This document shows positions 16,205 to 24,713 of a stretch of DNA of 49,445 nt, piece by piece (positions within the stretch are counted from its first letter, which is position 1; every line of letters starts with the position of its first letter). The DNA comes from Paenibacillus glucanolyticus NBRC 15330 (lineage in GTDB: Bacteria > Bacillota > Bacilli > Paenibacillales > Paenibacillaceae): assembly GCF_004000885.1 (NCBI RefSeq), contig NZ_BIMC01000031.1, forward strand, positions 1-49,445, written 5' to 3'. The position numbers and the translations under genes are program-made. The notes beneath the pieces were generated by a model. It ran no database searches, had not been told where the DNA came from, and worked only from the letters and a program-made list of their open reading frames with translations.

Positions 16205-16432
16205 TCAATTATCTTTTAACTGCTTCTGCTTATCACGAAGCTTCTCGGGCGTTACATCGTTTCCGGCGGGATCCACGATGCTTAATCCCGAGAAGGTGCT
16301 GAGTACTTGTCCGCGAATTTCAAGCAAATATTCTTGGCGCAGGACCTGTTGCTCGTCTTTTTCCGCTGACGTGAGTGTGCCCTCCCGCTGTTTTTGGGCC
16401 AATTGATTAATCCGGGTTAAGCTTTGAATCAT
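16205..16432 (-). CDS. DUF896 (YnzC-like) small protein
   Basis: 75 residues. The sequence has the family pattern: RINQLAQKQREGTLTSAEKDEQ, then LRQEYLLEIRGQVLSTFSG and DVTPEKLRDKQ. Members such as B. subtilis YnzC are short helical-hairpin cytosolic proteins; their role is poorly defined, and one paralogue is part of an SOS operon. ATG 16432 has GAGGCG about 10 bases upstream. It is a single gene with its own terminator and no functional link to its neighbours. Confidence 0.9.
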   Translation of the reverse strand: MIQSLTRINQLAQKQREGTLTSAEKDEQQVLRQEYLLEIRGQVLSTFSGLSIVDPAGNDVTPEKLRDKQKQLKDN

Positions 16433-16757
16433 GAATATCGCCTCTTTTCCGTTGAATTCATTTCGTATTTTATCTTAATATAAAGATATAATATTTCAAG
16501 ACATTTGTCAATACTCCCCTTTCCCACTTCCACCTCATAGTCGCCCAATTCCTTGATCGACAGCGCTGTCCTGGCTCAAACTTTATATTTCGGGTTTATT
16601 CATTTGCCATTCGTGGTTAATGTTAGTAGTGAAAACTTGGTTTTCACAGCATACTAACAAACAGGTCCTTTATCCCTTAGGAAAAATTACTTATTCCTTT
16701 CTGATGAACTTGCAATATAATAGAAGAACTTAACTCTAAACTACTGGGGGACCGTCT
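16433..16757. other. Intergenic region between the DUF896 gene and the symporter gene
   Basis: AT-rich divergent spacer. The motif CTTGGTTTTCACAGC lies near 16635, and TATAAT-like bases near 16720 could serve the symporter gene. I see no clear operator or structured RNA. Confidence 0.3.
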
Positions 16758-18110
16758 ATGAAGTCTACGCAAAACATCCCGGCAACGGGGAAAAACGACC
16801 GTTTTTCTTCAGCTGGTTTTATTCTGGCCGCGATCGGGAGCTCTGTCGGTCTCGGTAACATGTGGAAGTTCCCTTATATTACGGGCGAAAATGGCGGGGC
16901 AGCTTTCTTCCTGCTCTTCATCATCTGTCTCATCGTCGTTGGTTTGCCTGTTCTGCTGGCAGAGCTCGCCATCGGACGAGCCGGACGGGGAAGTGCAGCC
17001 ACTTCCTTCGTGAAAGCCGGCGGTCCCAAAGCTTTCGGGCGTCTGGGACTGCTCCAGGTTATTGCTCCGTTTCTCATTCTGACTTTCTACGTTATCGTGG
17101 CTGGCTGGACGCTTCATTACGCAGTGATGTCCTTTAGCGGCAGCCTGTACAGCAATACGGACTTCGGTGGTCAGTTCAGCACATTTACGGAGGGCTACAT
17201 GCCGATTGTATGGCAGGTGGTTGCTATTGCAATCACAGCATGGGTCGTGGCAAAAGGCATCTCCGGAGGCATTGAGAAATTCAACAAGGTGCTGATCCCT
17301 GGCCTGATCATTCTGCTGGTTGTGTTGATGATTCGGGCGGTGACCTTGCCGGGAGCCGGGGAAGGCGTGTCCTTCTTCCTGAATCCTGACTTCTCGAAGC
17401 TGAGTCCGGAAGCGGCACTGGTCGCGTTAGGACATGCCTTCTTCTCGCTATCGCTGGGTATGGGGATTCTGCTGACGTATGGAGCTTACGTGGATAAGCG
17501 GCAATCGCTAGGTCCGGCAACCCTTGCCATCGGTGCAGGTGACCTGATCTATGCGTTTATTGCGGGTCTCATTATTTTCCCGACTACCGCTTCCTTCGGT
17601 ATCGAGCCGGATTCCGGACCTTCGCTTGTCTTTATTGCACTGCCGGCTGCCTTCTCGGCCATGCCATTGGGTGCTTTTTTCGGAGGGTTATTCTTTGTCC
17701 TTCTAGCTATTGCCGCACTGACCTCCTCTGTATCCCTGCTGGAGGTGCCTACCTCTTACGTCATGGACCGCTGGGGTTGGGGACGGACCAAATCCGTCAT
17801 GATCATCGGTGCGTTGGTTATGCTGGTTGGTCTTCCCTCCGCGCTATCATTCGGCATCTTACCAGGACTAACCAATATAGGCGGCAAAAGCTTCTTTGAT
17901 TGGCTGGATTTCATCACAGCTAATATCCTGCTTCCTGTCGGGGGATTAATTACGACGATCTTCGCGGGTTATTTCTGGAAGAGGGCTGCCGATGCCGCTG
18001 GTCTGAAGGCTGGCTGGTTCCGGGTATGGCTGTTCATGCTCCGTTATATTGCGCCAGTGCTTGTACTTCTGGTGCTGCTCCATACAACGGGTCTTATCAA
18101 GTTTGAATAG
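16758..18110 (+). CDS. Neurotransmitter:sodium symporter family transporter
   Basis: 450 residues, about 11 membrane segments, in line with bacterial NSS proteins such as MhsT. The family signature covers the first segment: FILAAIGSSVGLGNMWKFPY, with the unwound GLGN and the sodium and substrate ligands, followed by ENGGAAFFLLFI and GLPVLLAELAIGR. Further segments include SLSLGMGILLTYGAYV in the segment 6 region. It would import an amino acid with sodium; the exact substrate cannot be read. ATG 16758 has a G-rich site just upstream. It stands alone with a terminator. Confidence 0.93.
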   Translation: MKSTQNIPATGKNDRFSSAGFILAAIGSSVGLGNMWKFPYITGENGGAAFFLLFIICLIVVGLPVLLAELAIGRAGRGSAATSFVKAGGPKAFGRLGLLQVIAPFLILTFYVIVAGWTLHYAVMSFSGSLYSNTDFGGQFSTFTEGYMPIVWQVVAIAITAWVVAKGISGGIEKFNKVLIPGLIILLVVLMIRAVTLPGAGEGVSFFLNPDFSKLSPEAALVALGHAFFSLSLGMGILLTYGAYVDKRQSLGPATLAIGAGDLIYAFIAGLIIFPTTASFGIEPDSGPSLVFIALPAAFSAMPLGAFFGGLFFVLLAIAALTSSVSLLEVPTSYVMDRWGWGRTKSVMIIGALVMLVGLPSALSFGILPGLTNIGGKSFFDWLDFITANILLPVGGLITTIFAGYFWKRAADAAGLKAGWFRVWLFMLRYIAPVLVLLVLLHTTGLIKFE

Positions 18111-18121
18111 GTTGGCCACAA

Positions 18122-18165
18122 GGCAATCTCTTAGCCTCTTGCGGGCGAACGAGGTTGCCTTTTTT
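18122..18165 (+). terminator. Terminator after the symporter gene
   Basis: GGCAATCTC (18122-18130) pairs with GAGGTTGCC (18151-18159), followed by TTTTTT. Confidence 0.75.
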
Positions 18166-18272
18166 ATTCCCTTGCCCCAGGTTTACAAATTGAGAGTGTT
18201 CTGAAAACGACATTATCGATATCAACTTGATGGGGATCAGAAAATTCCAGTAAAAAAAAGGTGGAGCAAGTC

Positions 18273-19520
18273 ATGAATTTTGAGTATATATTTGGTGTTG
18301 GATTAACCTTAATTCAGTACCTCCTGCTGTTCTTCTGGGCCTATTGGATGCTTATCAGTCTCTTTGGCTTTGGCAAACCGAAGAGACTGAAAGAACATGA
18401 GCCTGAGAAACGATTCCTTCTTATGGTTCCAGCGCACAACGAAGAAGCGGTAATTGGACACCTGGTAGAGAATCTTCACAACATGGATTACCCGAGGGAT
18501 CTCTATGAAGTGTGTGTTATTGCTGATGGATGCAAGGATAGAACAAGTGAAATCGCTAGAAAACTCGGTGCAACCGTTATTGAACATACATACCTGCCAG
18601 GAGAGCGAAAGGGAAAACCATATGGAATCAAATATGCGATTGAGCAGTATGGAGATCGGTTAATCCATGAGTTTGACGGTATCGCTTTCTTTGATGCTGA
18701 CAACCTCGTTTCGTTAAACTATTTAAGGGAAATGAATAACCACTTATTGAACGGGGATAAATTAATACAATGTTACCTGGATTCCAAGAATCCGAATGAC
18801 AACTGGGTGACCATAGGCTACTCCGTAAGCTACATTTTCATGAACCGCTCCTGGCAGCTTGCCAAGTCCCGGTTAGGCTTAGGAAATGCCATCGGCGGAA
18901 CGGGGTTCTGCGTAGATACGACCCTATTCCAAACGATCGGCTGGACTGCTCGTTCCTTAACGGAGGATCTTGAGTTTACGATGCAGTGCTTGCTTGAAGG
19001 CGTACCCGCTAGGTGGTGTCATTTTGCACGCGTGTACGATGAGAAGCCGGAGAGTTTCAGATCCTCCTGCATTCAACGTCTCCGTTGGGCAAGAGGGCAC
19101 TGGGATGTCTGTTTCAAATACGCTCACAGATTAATGTGGCGATTCGTCACCAGACTGGACTTTAAAGCCTTTGATGGTTTGATGTACCTGATTAATCCTG
19201 GAAAAATTGTATTAAGTGCAACCACAAGTCTGCTTGTGTTCATATCTATGGCTACCGACTTATTAGATGCTCATCATTTGATTCCTTGGCAAGTATGGGT
19301 GATATGCTTGTTGTTCCAATTCATTTACGTAGGATACGCTCAGTTCCTCGATTCGAAGAATAAAGTCAGCATTTTCCGAAGCTATGTGTACCTGTACTTC
19401 TTCAATCTGACTTACGTACCGCTATTTCTTTGGTCACTCATCACCATGAAGAACGTCAACTGGAATCCAACAAAGCATACAAGAGCCCTTCAGTTGAGCG
19501 AGATTGAAGTGGATCAATAG
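18273..19520 (+). CDS. Membrane family 2 glycosyltransferase (second)
   Basis: 415 residues from ATG 18273, which sits 6-7 bases after AGGTGGAG; the upstream in-frame GTG 18261 lies inside that site. An N-terminal membrane segment (about 7-30) is followed by a GT-A domain with VPAHNEE (52-58), DGCKDRT, DAD (141-143), TEDLE (230-234) and QRLRW (268-272), then three or four C-terminal membrane segments. The motifs are those of processive synthases of cellulose, hyaluronan and PgaC type. It differs clearly from the enzyme at 12930 and has no receptor gene beside it. It is monocistronic by appearance, with a perfect palindrome downstream. The polymer is unknown. Confidence 0.88.
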   Translation: MNFEYIFGVGLTLIQYLLLFFWAYWMLISLFGFGKPKRLKEHEPEKRFLLMVPAHNEEAVIGHLVENLHNMDYPRDLYEVCVIADGCKDRTSEIARKLGATVIEHTYLPGERKGKPYGIKYAIEQYGDRLIHEFDGIAFFDADNLVSLNYLREMNNHLLNGDKLIQCYLDSKNPNDNWVTIGYSVSYIFMNRSWQLAKSRLGLGNAIGGTGFCVDTTLFQTIGWTARSLTEDLEFTMQCLLEGVPARWCHFARVYDEKPESFRSSCIQRLRWARGHWDVCFKYAHRLMWRFVTRLDFKAFDGLMYLINPGKIVLSATTSLLVFISMATDLLDAHHLIPWQVWVICLLFQFIYVGYAQFLDSKNKVSIFRSYVYLYFFNLTYVPLFLWSLITMKNVNWNPTKHTRALQLSEIEVDQ

Positions 19521-19548
19521 CAATGTACATAGTGGATGAATATCACCA

Positions 19549-19580
19549 AAGCCGCAGGGAGCCTAGGCTCCCTGCGGCTT
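19549..19580. terminator. 32-base perfect palindrome after the second glycosyltransferase gene
   Basis: AAGCCGCAGGGAGCCT is followed directly by its exact reverse complement. It would form a very stable hairpin on either strand; the following GCATTTC is only weakly T-rich. The stretch 19581-19823 is AT-rich with nothing else recognised. Confidence 0.6.
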
Positions 19581-19823
19581 GCATTTCATCAGACCCATGA
19601 CAAAGACTAGCAAACCAGGCTTTTAGCTCCAATACGCTAAGCGTGTGTTTCTCCTTTTTAAGCTGCTGAAACTACTATATATTTCGGACATTCCGCCAGC
19701 AATCGCTATTTCCCGAGAAATAATGACAAGCGCTCAGACCAATCTAAATTTATTATAAAATTAATTTTCATATTGAATGATAACTTACTAACATTTCCAG
19801 GATGAAGTAAAGAAACTATCGCC

Positions 19824-19864
19824 AAAAAAACCCGACACACTCTCAAATTGAAAGTCCATCGGGC
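19824..19864 (-). terminator. Terminator of the response regulator gene
   Basis: On the minus strand CCCGA and TCGGG flank an inner ACTTTC/GAGAGT stem, followed by TTTTTTT. Confidence 0.75.
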
Positions 19865-19897
19865 TACCATTTACCATTATTCATCACCACTCGATTA

Positions 19898-20551
19898 TTA
19901 CAGCATCGCTTGCAGCCGGACGATCGCCTGTGCCCGATCCACCACTTCCAATTTGCTGTAGAGATTACTAATATAATTACGGGCAGTACCTTCGGCGATG
20001 TGCAGCATATCTGCGATTTCCCGGTTGTTCAGCCCCTGGACCATCAGTCTTGCCAATCCCTCTTCCCTATCGGTCAATCGGATTCGATCCAGCCGGTTTC
20101 TCCGCATCACAGGATGGCCCTCCGTCATTTTGCTCATCCTTGCCGCCAATTTGGCTGCAACCGGAGCAGGAAGGATAAATTGGCCCGCGACCGTATCACG
20201 GATCGAGGCAATCATTTTATCTGCATCCATATCCTTCAACATATAACCGTTCGCTCCATGCGCCATTCCTTCTACAATGTAATCCGTCTCAATAAACGTA
20301 GTCAGAATGAGAATATAAATATCCGGATGGCTCTGCTTAATGTGCTTCAGGGCTTGAATGCCGTCCATGACGGGCATTTGAATATCGAGCAGCACGAGCC
20401 TGGGACGGAGTGTCTCCACCATTTCGCAAGCTTCTTCTCCGTTCTTGGCTGCACCGACCACCTCCATGTCATCTTCCAGATCCAGAATCGTCCGAAGGCC
20501 TTCCCGTGTTAACAGCTGGTCATCAGCAACTACAATCGTGATTTTTTCCAT
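19898..20551 (-). CDS. NarL/FixJ-type two-component response regulator
   Basis: 217 residues. The receiver domain shows the acidic pair (ADDQ), the phospho-acceptor Asp in VLLDIQMPVMDG, Thr in LTTF and Lys in MLKD. After a linker a LuxR-type helix-turn-helix follows (LTDREEGLARLMVQGLNNREIADML, then GTARNYISNLYSKL). Start choice: ATG 20551 has GGGGAAAAGG just before it; the in-frame ATG 20569 has none. It overlaps the 3' end of the histidine kinase gene by 22 bases, so the pair is coupled. It is of LiaR/DesR/VraR type, so it could be activated by the kinase remnant upstream. Target genes unknown. Confidence 0.93.
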   Translation of the reverse strand: MEKITIVVADDQLLTREGLRTILDLEDDMEVVGAAKNGEEACEMVETLRPRLVLLDIQMPVMDGIQALKHIKQSHPDIYILILTTFIETDYIVEGMAHGANGYMLKDMDADKMIASIRDTVAGQFILPAPVAAKLAARMSKMTEGHPVMRRNRLDRIRLTDREEGLARLMVQGLNNREIADMLHIAEGTARNYISNLYSKLEVVDRAQAIVRLQAML

Positions 20552-21408
20552 TCCTTTTCCCCAATCCATTGCATTTGGTAAGGCAAATCAATCCACAGCA
20601 TACAACCCTGTCCAGGTCTGGAATCGACCGACAAGCTGCCTCCCAGTTGTTCAACACGTTCTCTCATCGCTTTCAGTCCAAAACCCATCACAATCATGCG
20701 AGCTCCAATGCCATAATCCTGAAGCCTGAACTCCAGCCTATCTCCCACAGGCATCAGGCTAAAATGAAATTCCTTGCTTCCCCCATGACGGATTCCGTTA
20801 GTCAAGCCCTCCTGCAGCGCATGATAGATCGTCTTCTTGTAAGCCGTGGATAGCCACTCGGGCAGATCGTGGATAGCCGCATGAATGATGACGCCCGTAT
20901 TTCGCTCCGTGTCCCGGATCAGCTCGTGGAGCATGTTGGCAAGGTCTGCATACTTGTCCTCCTTCAACATGTGCACGGAGCCCCGTATTTCATTCAGGCT
21001 GTGCCGAACCAGATCCTGTGCCTCATTCAGCCGCTGAACACCGCCCTGCATGTCCTTATAGAGCAGCCTCTTTCCGGCTTCAATCTGCAGAATCGTCGAC
21101 GTAAGCGTGTGCCCAACAATATCATGAATTTCTTGAGCAATGCGATTCCGCTCCTCATAGACAGAGGCCTCTGCCAATGCAGCGGATGTTTCCCGCATCG
21201 AGCGCTCCAGGCTTCGCGTTCTCTCCTCCACTTGCTGCTCCAGATTCTCCTTCAAATATTGGATTCCGGTATATAACTTAGCATTAGCAATCGAGATGGC
21301 GCATTGCGAGCCCAGCAGCTTCAGTACATCCAGCCGCTGTGGTGTAAATACGCTTCGTGACAGCTTGCTCTCCAAGTAGAGCACGCTGATCGACTTGCTG
21401 CTCTATAT
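20530..21408 (-). pseudogene. 5'-truncated histidine kinase: end of GAF domain, HisKA_3 and ATPase domains
   Basis: The frame begins after a TAG at about 21409 with SVLYLESKLSRSVFTPQRLDV and AISIANAKLY, which is the C-terminal end of a GAF domain as found in very large kinases with Ser/Thr kinase, AAA and GAF domains. The expected upstream 1,000 or more residues are missing. The rest is complete: coiled coil (EQQVEERTRSLE), phospho-acceptor His in NRIAQEIHDIVGHTL, N-box EGLTNGIRHGG and the GIGARMIVMGFGLKAMRERV nucleotide site. GTG 21384 has no ribosome binding site, but an internal ATG 21198 has GGAG at eight bases and would yield a soluble kinase with all catalytic parts. It is therefore either a remnant or a shortened working kinase. 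Confidence 0.78.
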
Positions 21409-21474
21409 CAGATGCAGCACTTCCCTGCACTATGAAATCAAAAGATTCATCCCGTAATGGACAAAACGAATGGT

Positions 21475-21507
21475 GAAAACAGACCTCCTGTCAGAAGGTC
21501 TGTTTTC
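21475..21507. terminator. Perfect hairpin upstream of the truncated kinase
   Basis: GAAAACAGACCT (21475-21486) and AGGTCTGTTTTC (21496-21507) pair fully around a 9-base loop. T-runs are short on both sides. It may be the old terminator of whatever preceded the kinase fragment. Confidence 0.5.
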
Positions 21508-21644
21508 ATGGCCTTGCATATTACTGCCAAGCATACCTTCCATTAGTTCCCCCATCTTCCGAAACAAACACCTCTTTCTATGTATTAATGATGTTTTTCA
21601 TCGTTGTACCGAACACATATCATTTAATATAATGGAAGGGTCGT

Positions 21645-21690
21645 TCGACAAATAGTGAGTGCTGTCATCAAATTGTCATGTGACATTGAT
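21645..21690 (-). repeat. Promoter-like direct repeat, copy 1
   Basis: Contains TGTCATGTGACA on the + strand and continues on the minus strand through TTGATGACAGC, CACTATT and CATTATATT. Most bases match copy 2 at the same spacing. A perfect Spo0A-box heptamer, TGTCGAA (minus strand), falls inside it. Confidence 0.5.
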
Positions 21691-21745
21691 CCGTTGTTGG
21701 CGTGATGTAAGGTGTTTACCAAGTATTCGTGCCGCATCGTGCAGA

Positions 21746-21871
21746 TTACTCAGGGTCAGGGGAAGTGCTTTCGGGTTTCTTCTTCTCTTGAGGAGCTTCT
21801 TCCAGTTTGAATTTATGGATGTCAATTCCTAGCTGAATACAAACGTCTTCTATTTTCAGATTAATAGTCAT
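21746..21871 (-). CDS. Putative 41-residue peptide gene
   Basis: ATG 21871 is preceded by GGGGTGAT at short spacing and ends in TAA at 21746-21748. The peptide begins with a short amphipathic stretch (MTINLKIEDVCIQLGIDIHK) and ends with a charged, proline-rich tail (QEKKKPESTSPDPE). No membrane segment and no family recognised. It sits about 110 bases downstream, on the minus strand, of copy 2 of the duplicated promoter block, which supports expression. It could instead be a leftover of the degraded gene region. Confidence 0.4.
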   Translation of the reverse strand: MTINLKIEDVCIQLGIDIHKFKLEEAPQEKKKPESTSPDPE

Positions 21872-21979
21872 ACATCACCCCAATGTACTCGCTATGACCT
21901 TACTTGTTATCCATCGATTGAAATCATGTTTCGTATCCAAAGCTAGGCGCCTTATGTCTCCTAAATATAATGCAAGATC

Positions 21980-22028
21980 CGGTGACACCAATAGTGTGCG
22001 TTGTCATCAATATTGTCATATGACATCC
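21980..22028 (-). repeat. Promoter-like direct repeat, copy 2
   Basis: Holds the perfect palindrome TGTCATATGACA, then on the minus strand TTGATGACAACG, CACTATT and CATTATATT at about the same spacing as copy 1, some 340 bases away. TTGGTG with TATATT 16 bases on could be the -35 and -10 boxes for the 41-residue ORF. Confidence 0.5.
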
Positions 22029-22349
22029 ACCTCGATTTGGTTAATAAGGGAATAAATGCAATAAAAGAACACTGATTATATTGCTCTTTTATTTATTTTC
22101 CACGCCATATTTTCAATACGGCACCCGCTTTAGTCAGCATCATGCCGCTCGTTGCCAGCAATGAGTGAATTCCAGTTCCTAGTCAATCCCTCCCTCACCC
22201 AGCCGGTTCATCCCGTCCCACACAAACCCCGAATCTGAGTGTTGTCCCGAACCATGTCTGTTAGTCTTTGAATCGCCTCTATAAGTTCTGTAGTTGGAAA
22301 TAACGAGTTTATCACAGATTTCGGAGAGGACTTTCCATTTGAGGGGAAC

Positions 22350-22389
22350 GAAAAAGATCCCTCATCCGTTTTACACGGTATAAGGGATC
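22350..22389 (-). terminator. Terminator of the sugar operon
   Basis: GATCCCT (22356-22362) pairs with AGGGATC (22383-22389), with an inner CCGT/ACGG stem. On the minus strand a TTTTT run follows. It lies about 65 bases past the glycosidase stop. Confidence 0.75.
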
Positions 22390-22455
22390 CCTTCTATAAT
22401 GTGTATCTGCATCCATCCGGGCAAAACCGCCCATGGACGGACATTCTATGGTCAC

Positions 22456-24687
22456 TTACGCCTGAACCTCTGCTGCTTCCACTGCCCAGTTGATAAATGT
22501 TTCTGTGCTCTCAAGGCGTTGACCGTCCAGCTCAACGACAATGTTCCAGCCCTGAGGATTGCGAACGGTCACGATCCGTCCAGCTCCCGCTTGCTGCGGT
22601 GCAATAGAGATATCCAGCTCGGCTTCACCTATCTTGAGATTGCTCAAGCTGCACTCACGATCCGACCACGAGGTTGGAAGCTGAGGCTTGATATGGACCG
22701 TCTTCGCATGCGCACTTGGCGTCACGCCGAAGAAGTGGCGGATAACCGGAACCGTGAGGGCATACAGCGTCCATGCCTGTACCACGCAGCCGTAATCCGG
22801 GGACATCTCGGAAAAAGAGCCCGGGAGCACTTTCGAGAAGGACCCCAGCATTCTGCGCAGCAGTGCCAGCGCCTCGTCCGGATGGCCGTTGGCCGCTTCC
22901 GCTACCGCATGAACACCCGTCGAGATCGTCATGGTGCCTTGCTTATAGATCCCTGCAAGATAGGTGCCGTACTCTCCAATGAAGATGTCGGAACGCATAG
23001 TTTCAAGCGCCCGCTCGGCCTTCTCCGGATCGGCGATTCGGGTCTCCATCGGCGTCACGATGACCCAGTTCTTGTTAAGCAGCCATCCACGGTCAGCCTT
23101 CGCATCTTTGGCTTCCGTTAACATCTTCTCCAGGTACTCGCGATATCCCTGAATCCCTTCCTTCTCCGCCAGGGAAACCATATAATCGACCTTCGGTTCT
23201 ATATCGCTTCTCGAAGCAACCGCATCTGCGTACAAACCTTCCGACTCGCACCAGTACACTTCGTTAATGGCGCGTACTGCCCGGTCTGCAAGCTCATTAT
23301 ACTTCTTCGCGTTCTCTTCCTCGCCCAGATACCTGCTCATGTCCACCATGGCCTGCAGAGCCTGCGCGGTATACACCGCACTGTCGATCAGTTCCATGTT
23401 AAGGCCTGCAATCTCAATGATGCCATAACCCGAAGGGAACAGGTCCCCGTCCGGATCCATTTCTTGCAGAAGCCAATCGATACCCTTCACGCAATAGCGG
23501 TAATGGCGCTGCAGCAGCTCTTCATCTCCCGTCCAGCGGAACAGCTCCCATACAAAAGCGATATAATGAGCCGTCTCCTGGGTATTCCCCGGGTTCGATA
23601 CGGCGCCCATGGTCGTGATCTCATGCACGATTCTGCCGTTGCCGTTGGCTTCCTCCGATTTTTGCAGCAGAAGATTCAGCGTATCATTCGCCAGCTGTGC
23701 ATCCCCGATAGCAAGCACGCCTTGAAGGGAGTACGTATTGTCGCATCCAAACCACCACGGATAGGTAGGTCCCCCGGCAGTTAAGCCGCGTCCAATTCCA
23801 TCCACCTTCTGCACCAGCCACTGATTGTTCCACTTGGCCCATTTAAAGGCTTCATTCAGCAGATCCTCACCGGCGATTTCCAGCTTCGCGCGGTTCTCCA
23901 CTACTTCATACAGTGCCTTCTTCTTCTGAAGAAGCTCCTCATGCGAAGAGACAAGCTTGTTATATACCGCTGCACTCTCCTCCTGAGATTCGTAGGAACC
24001 GGCAACAAACAAACGGAATTGCAGTGTCTCCTTCTCCTGAAGCTCGATCACTCCGCTCCGGAAGACGACACCCGTCCCGTTTCCGGCCGTAAACTCCGGC
24101 CCGTACACGGAGGCTCCCGTCTCTACCTCGGTCCCCGGTAAATCCGTACCGATCTGGACATACCAGTCATGGGCGCTGTCCTTCACCGCAACGGTTCGTT
24201 CGGAAGACAGGATGACTTCATCCTGTTCGCCGTCTATAATGCCGATTTCATCGGAGAACCAAACGGGACGAAGATCGGTACGAGCCAGCAGCTCCAGCTT
24301 CAGCCGCGTGGTTCCTTTTCCATAGGACAGCAGCTGGTAATCGGCCACCATTCCTTTTTCCAGCTCAGGGGCGAACTGAACACGCTCCAGCCGGACCGGA
24401 ATATGGCCAAGGCCATGATCGTATTGGAACCGGCTGCCCCAAGGCTCACTCGTGAAGCTGTCCGAGCGGGACCAAACCGAAATGTTGCGGTCGATGTCCG
24501 TGATTCTCAGCCAGAAGCCATCCAGCAGCTTGATCGGGTGAAGCCATACACCGCCCATCTCGTTAGCGACATGGTGTCCGAAATCCGGGAAATAGCCATC
24601 CTGGGTTCCGCAGATTTTCATATACTCACCGGCGTTATAGTATAGATTGAAGGGGTGTCTGCTATTTAATCCTGATGTACCCTGCAT
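22456..24687 (-). CDS. Large (alpha/alpha)6-type glycosidase, glycogen-debranching-like
   Basis: 743 residues with no signal peptide, so probably cytosolic. The N-terminal 250 residues are beta-rich (WLHPIKLLDGFWLRI and onward), as in GH15/GH63-type and debranching enzymes. The rest is helical, with PTYPWWFGCDNTYSLQGVLAIG, GRIVHEITTMGAVSNPGNTQET and ADRGWLLNKNWVIVTPMETRIAD, typical of an (alpha/alpha)6 barrel; acidic residues in these loops are candidate catalysts. ATG 24687 follows AGGAGG at six bases, 26 bases after the permease gene. As the last gene of a binding-protein/permease/GH65 operon it probably cleaves imported alpha-glucosidic oligosaccharides. The exact linkage is not readable. 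Confidence 0.75.
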   Translation of the reverse strand: MQGTSGLNSRHPFNLYYNAGEYMKICGTQDGYFPDFGHHVANEMGGVWLHPIKLLDGFWLRITDIDRNISVWSRSDSFTSEPWGSRFQYDHGLGHIPVRLERVQFAPELEKGMVADYQLLSYGKGTTRLKLELLARTDLRPVWFSDEIGIIDGEQDEVILSSERTVAVKDSAHDWYVQIGTDLPGTEVETGASVYGPEFTAGNGTGVVFRSGVIELQEKETLQFRLFVAGSYESQEESAAVYNKLVSSHEELLQKKKALYEVVENRAKLEIAGEDLLNEAFKWAKWNNQWLVQKVDGIGRGLTAGGPTYPWWFGCDNTYSLQGVLAIGDAQLANDTLNLLLQKSEEANGNGRIVHEITTMGAVSNPGNTQETAHYIAFVWELFRWTGDEELLQRHYRYCVKGIDWLLQEMDPDGDLFPSGYGIIEIAGLNMELIDSAVYTAQALQAMVDMSRYLGEEENAKKYNELADRAVRAINEVYWCESEGLYADAVASRSDIEPKVDYMVSLAEKEGIQGYREYLEKMLTEAKDAKADRGWLLNKNWVIVTPMETRIADPEKAERALETMRSDIFIGEYGTYLAGIYKQGTMTISTGVHAVAEAANGHPDEALALLRRMLGSFSKVLPGSFSEMSPDYGCVVQAWTLYALTVPVIRHFFGVTPSAHAKTVHIKPQLPTSWSDRECSLSNLKIGEAELDISIAPQQAGAGRIVTVRNPQGWNIVVELDGQRLESTETFINWAVEAAEVQA

Positions 24688-24713
24688 GTCAGCCTCCTAT
24701 GGCATCCATCCGA

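Larger units (their letters stand above)
21409..22348. other. About 0.9 kb of gene debris with a duplicated promoter-like block
   Basis: No full gene. It holds the hairpin at 21475, two copies of a palindromic promoter-like block (21645-21690 and 21980-22028), and short minus-strand frames: 46 codons at 21430-21567 (TTG start after AAAGAGG, but spanning the hairpin), 42 codons at 21746-21871, 36 codons at 22208-22315, and a frame ending at 22093 that reads HSLLATSGMMLTKAGAVLKI. The last two look like pieces of degraded coding sequence. The region probably records the deletion that also truncated the kinase. Confidence 0.45.

Noticed and set aside
21430..21567. 46-codon minus-strand ORF after AAAGAGG
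   Set aside because: Not annotated as a gene because a perfect terminator-like hairpin lies inside the frame and the peptide has no recognisable character; kept only as part of the repeat finding.
22399..23121. 240-codon + strand ORF within the debranching-like glycosidase gene
   Set aside because: The minus strand encodes a full-length enzyme with good start and operon context; the + frame is an antisense shadow.
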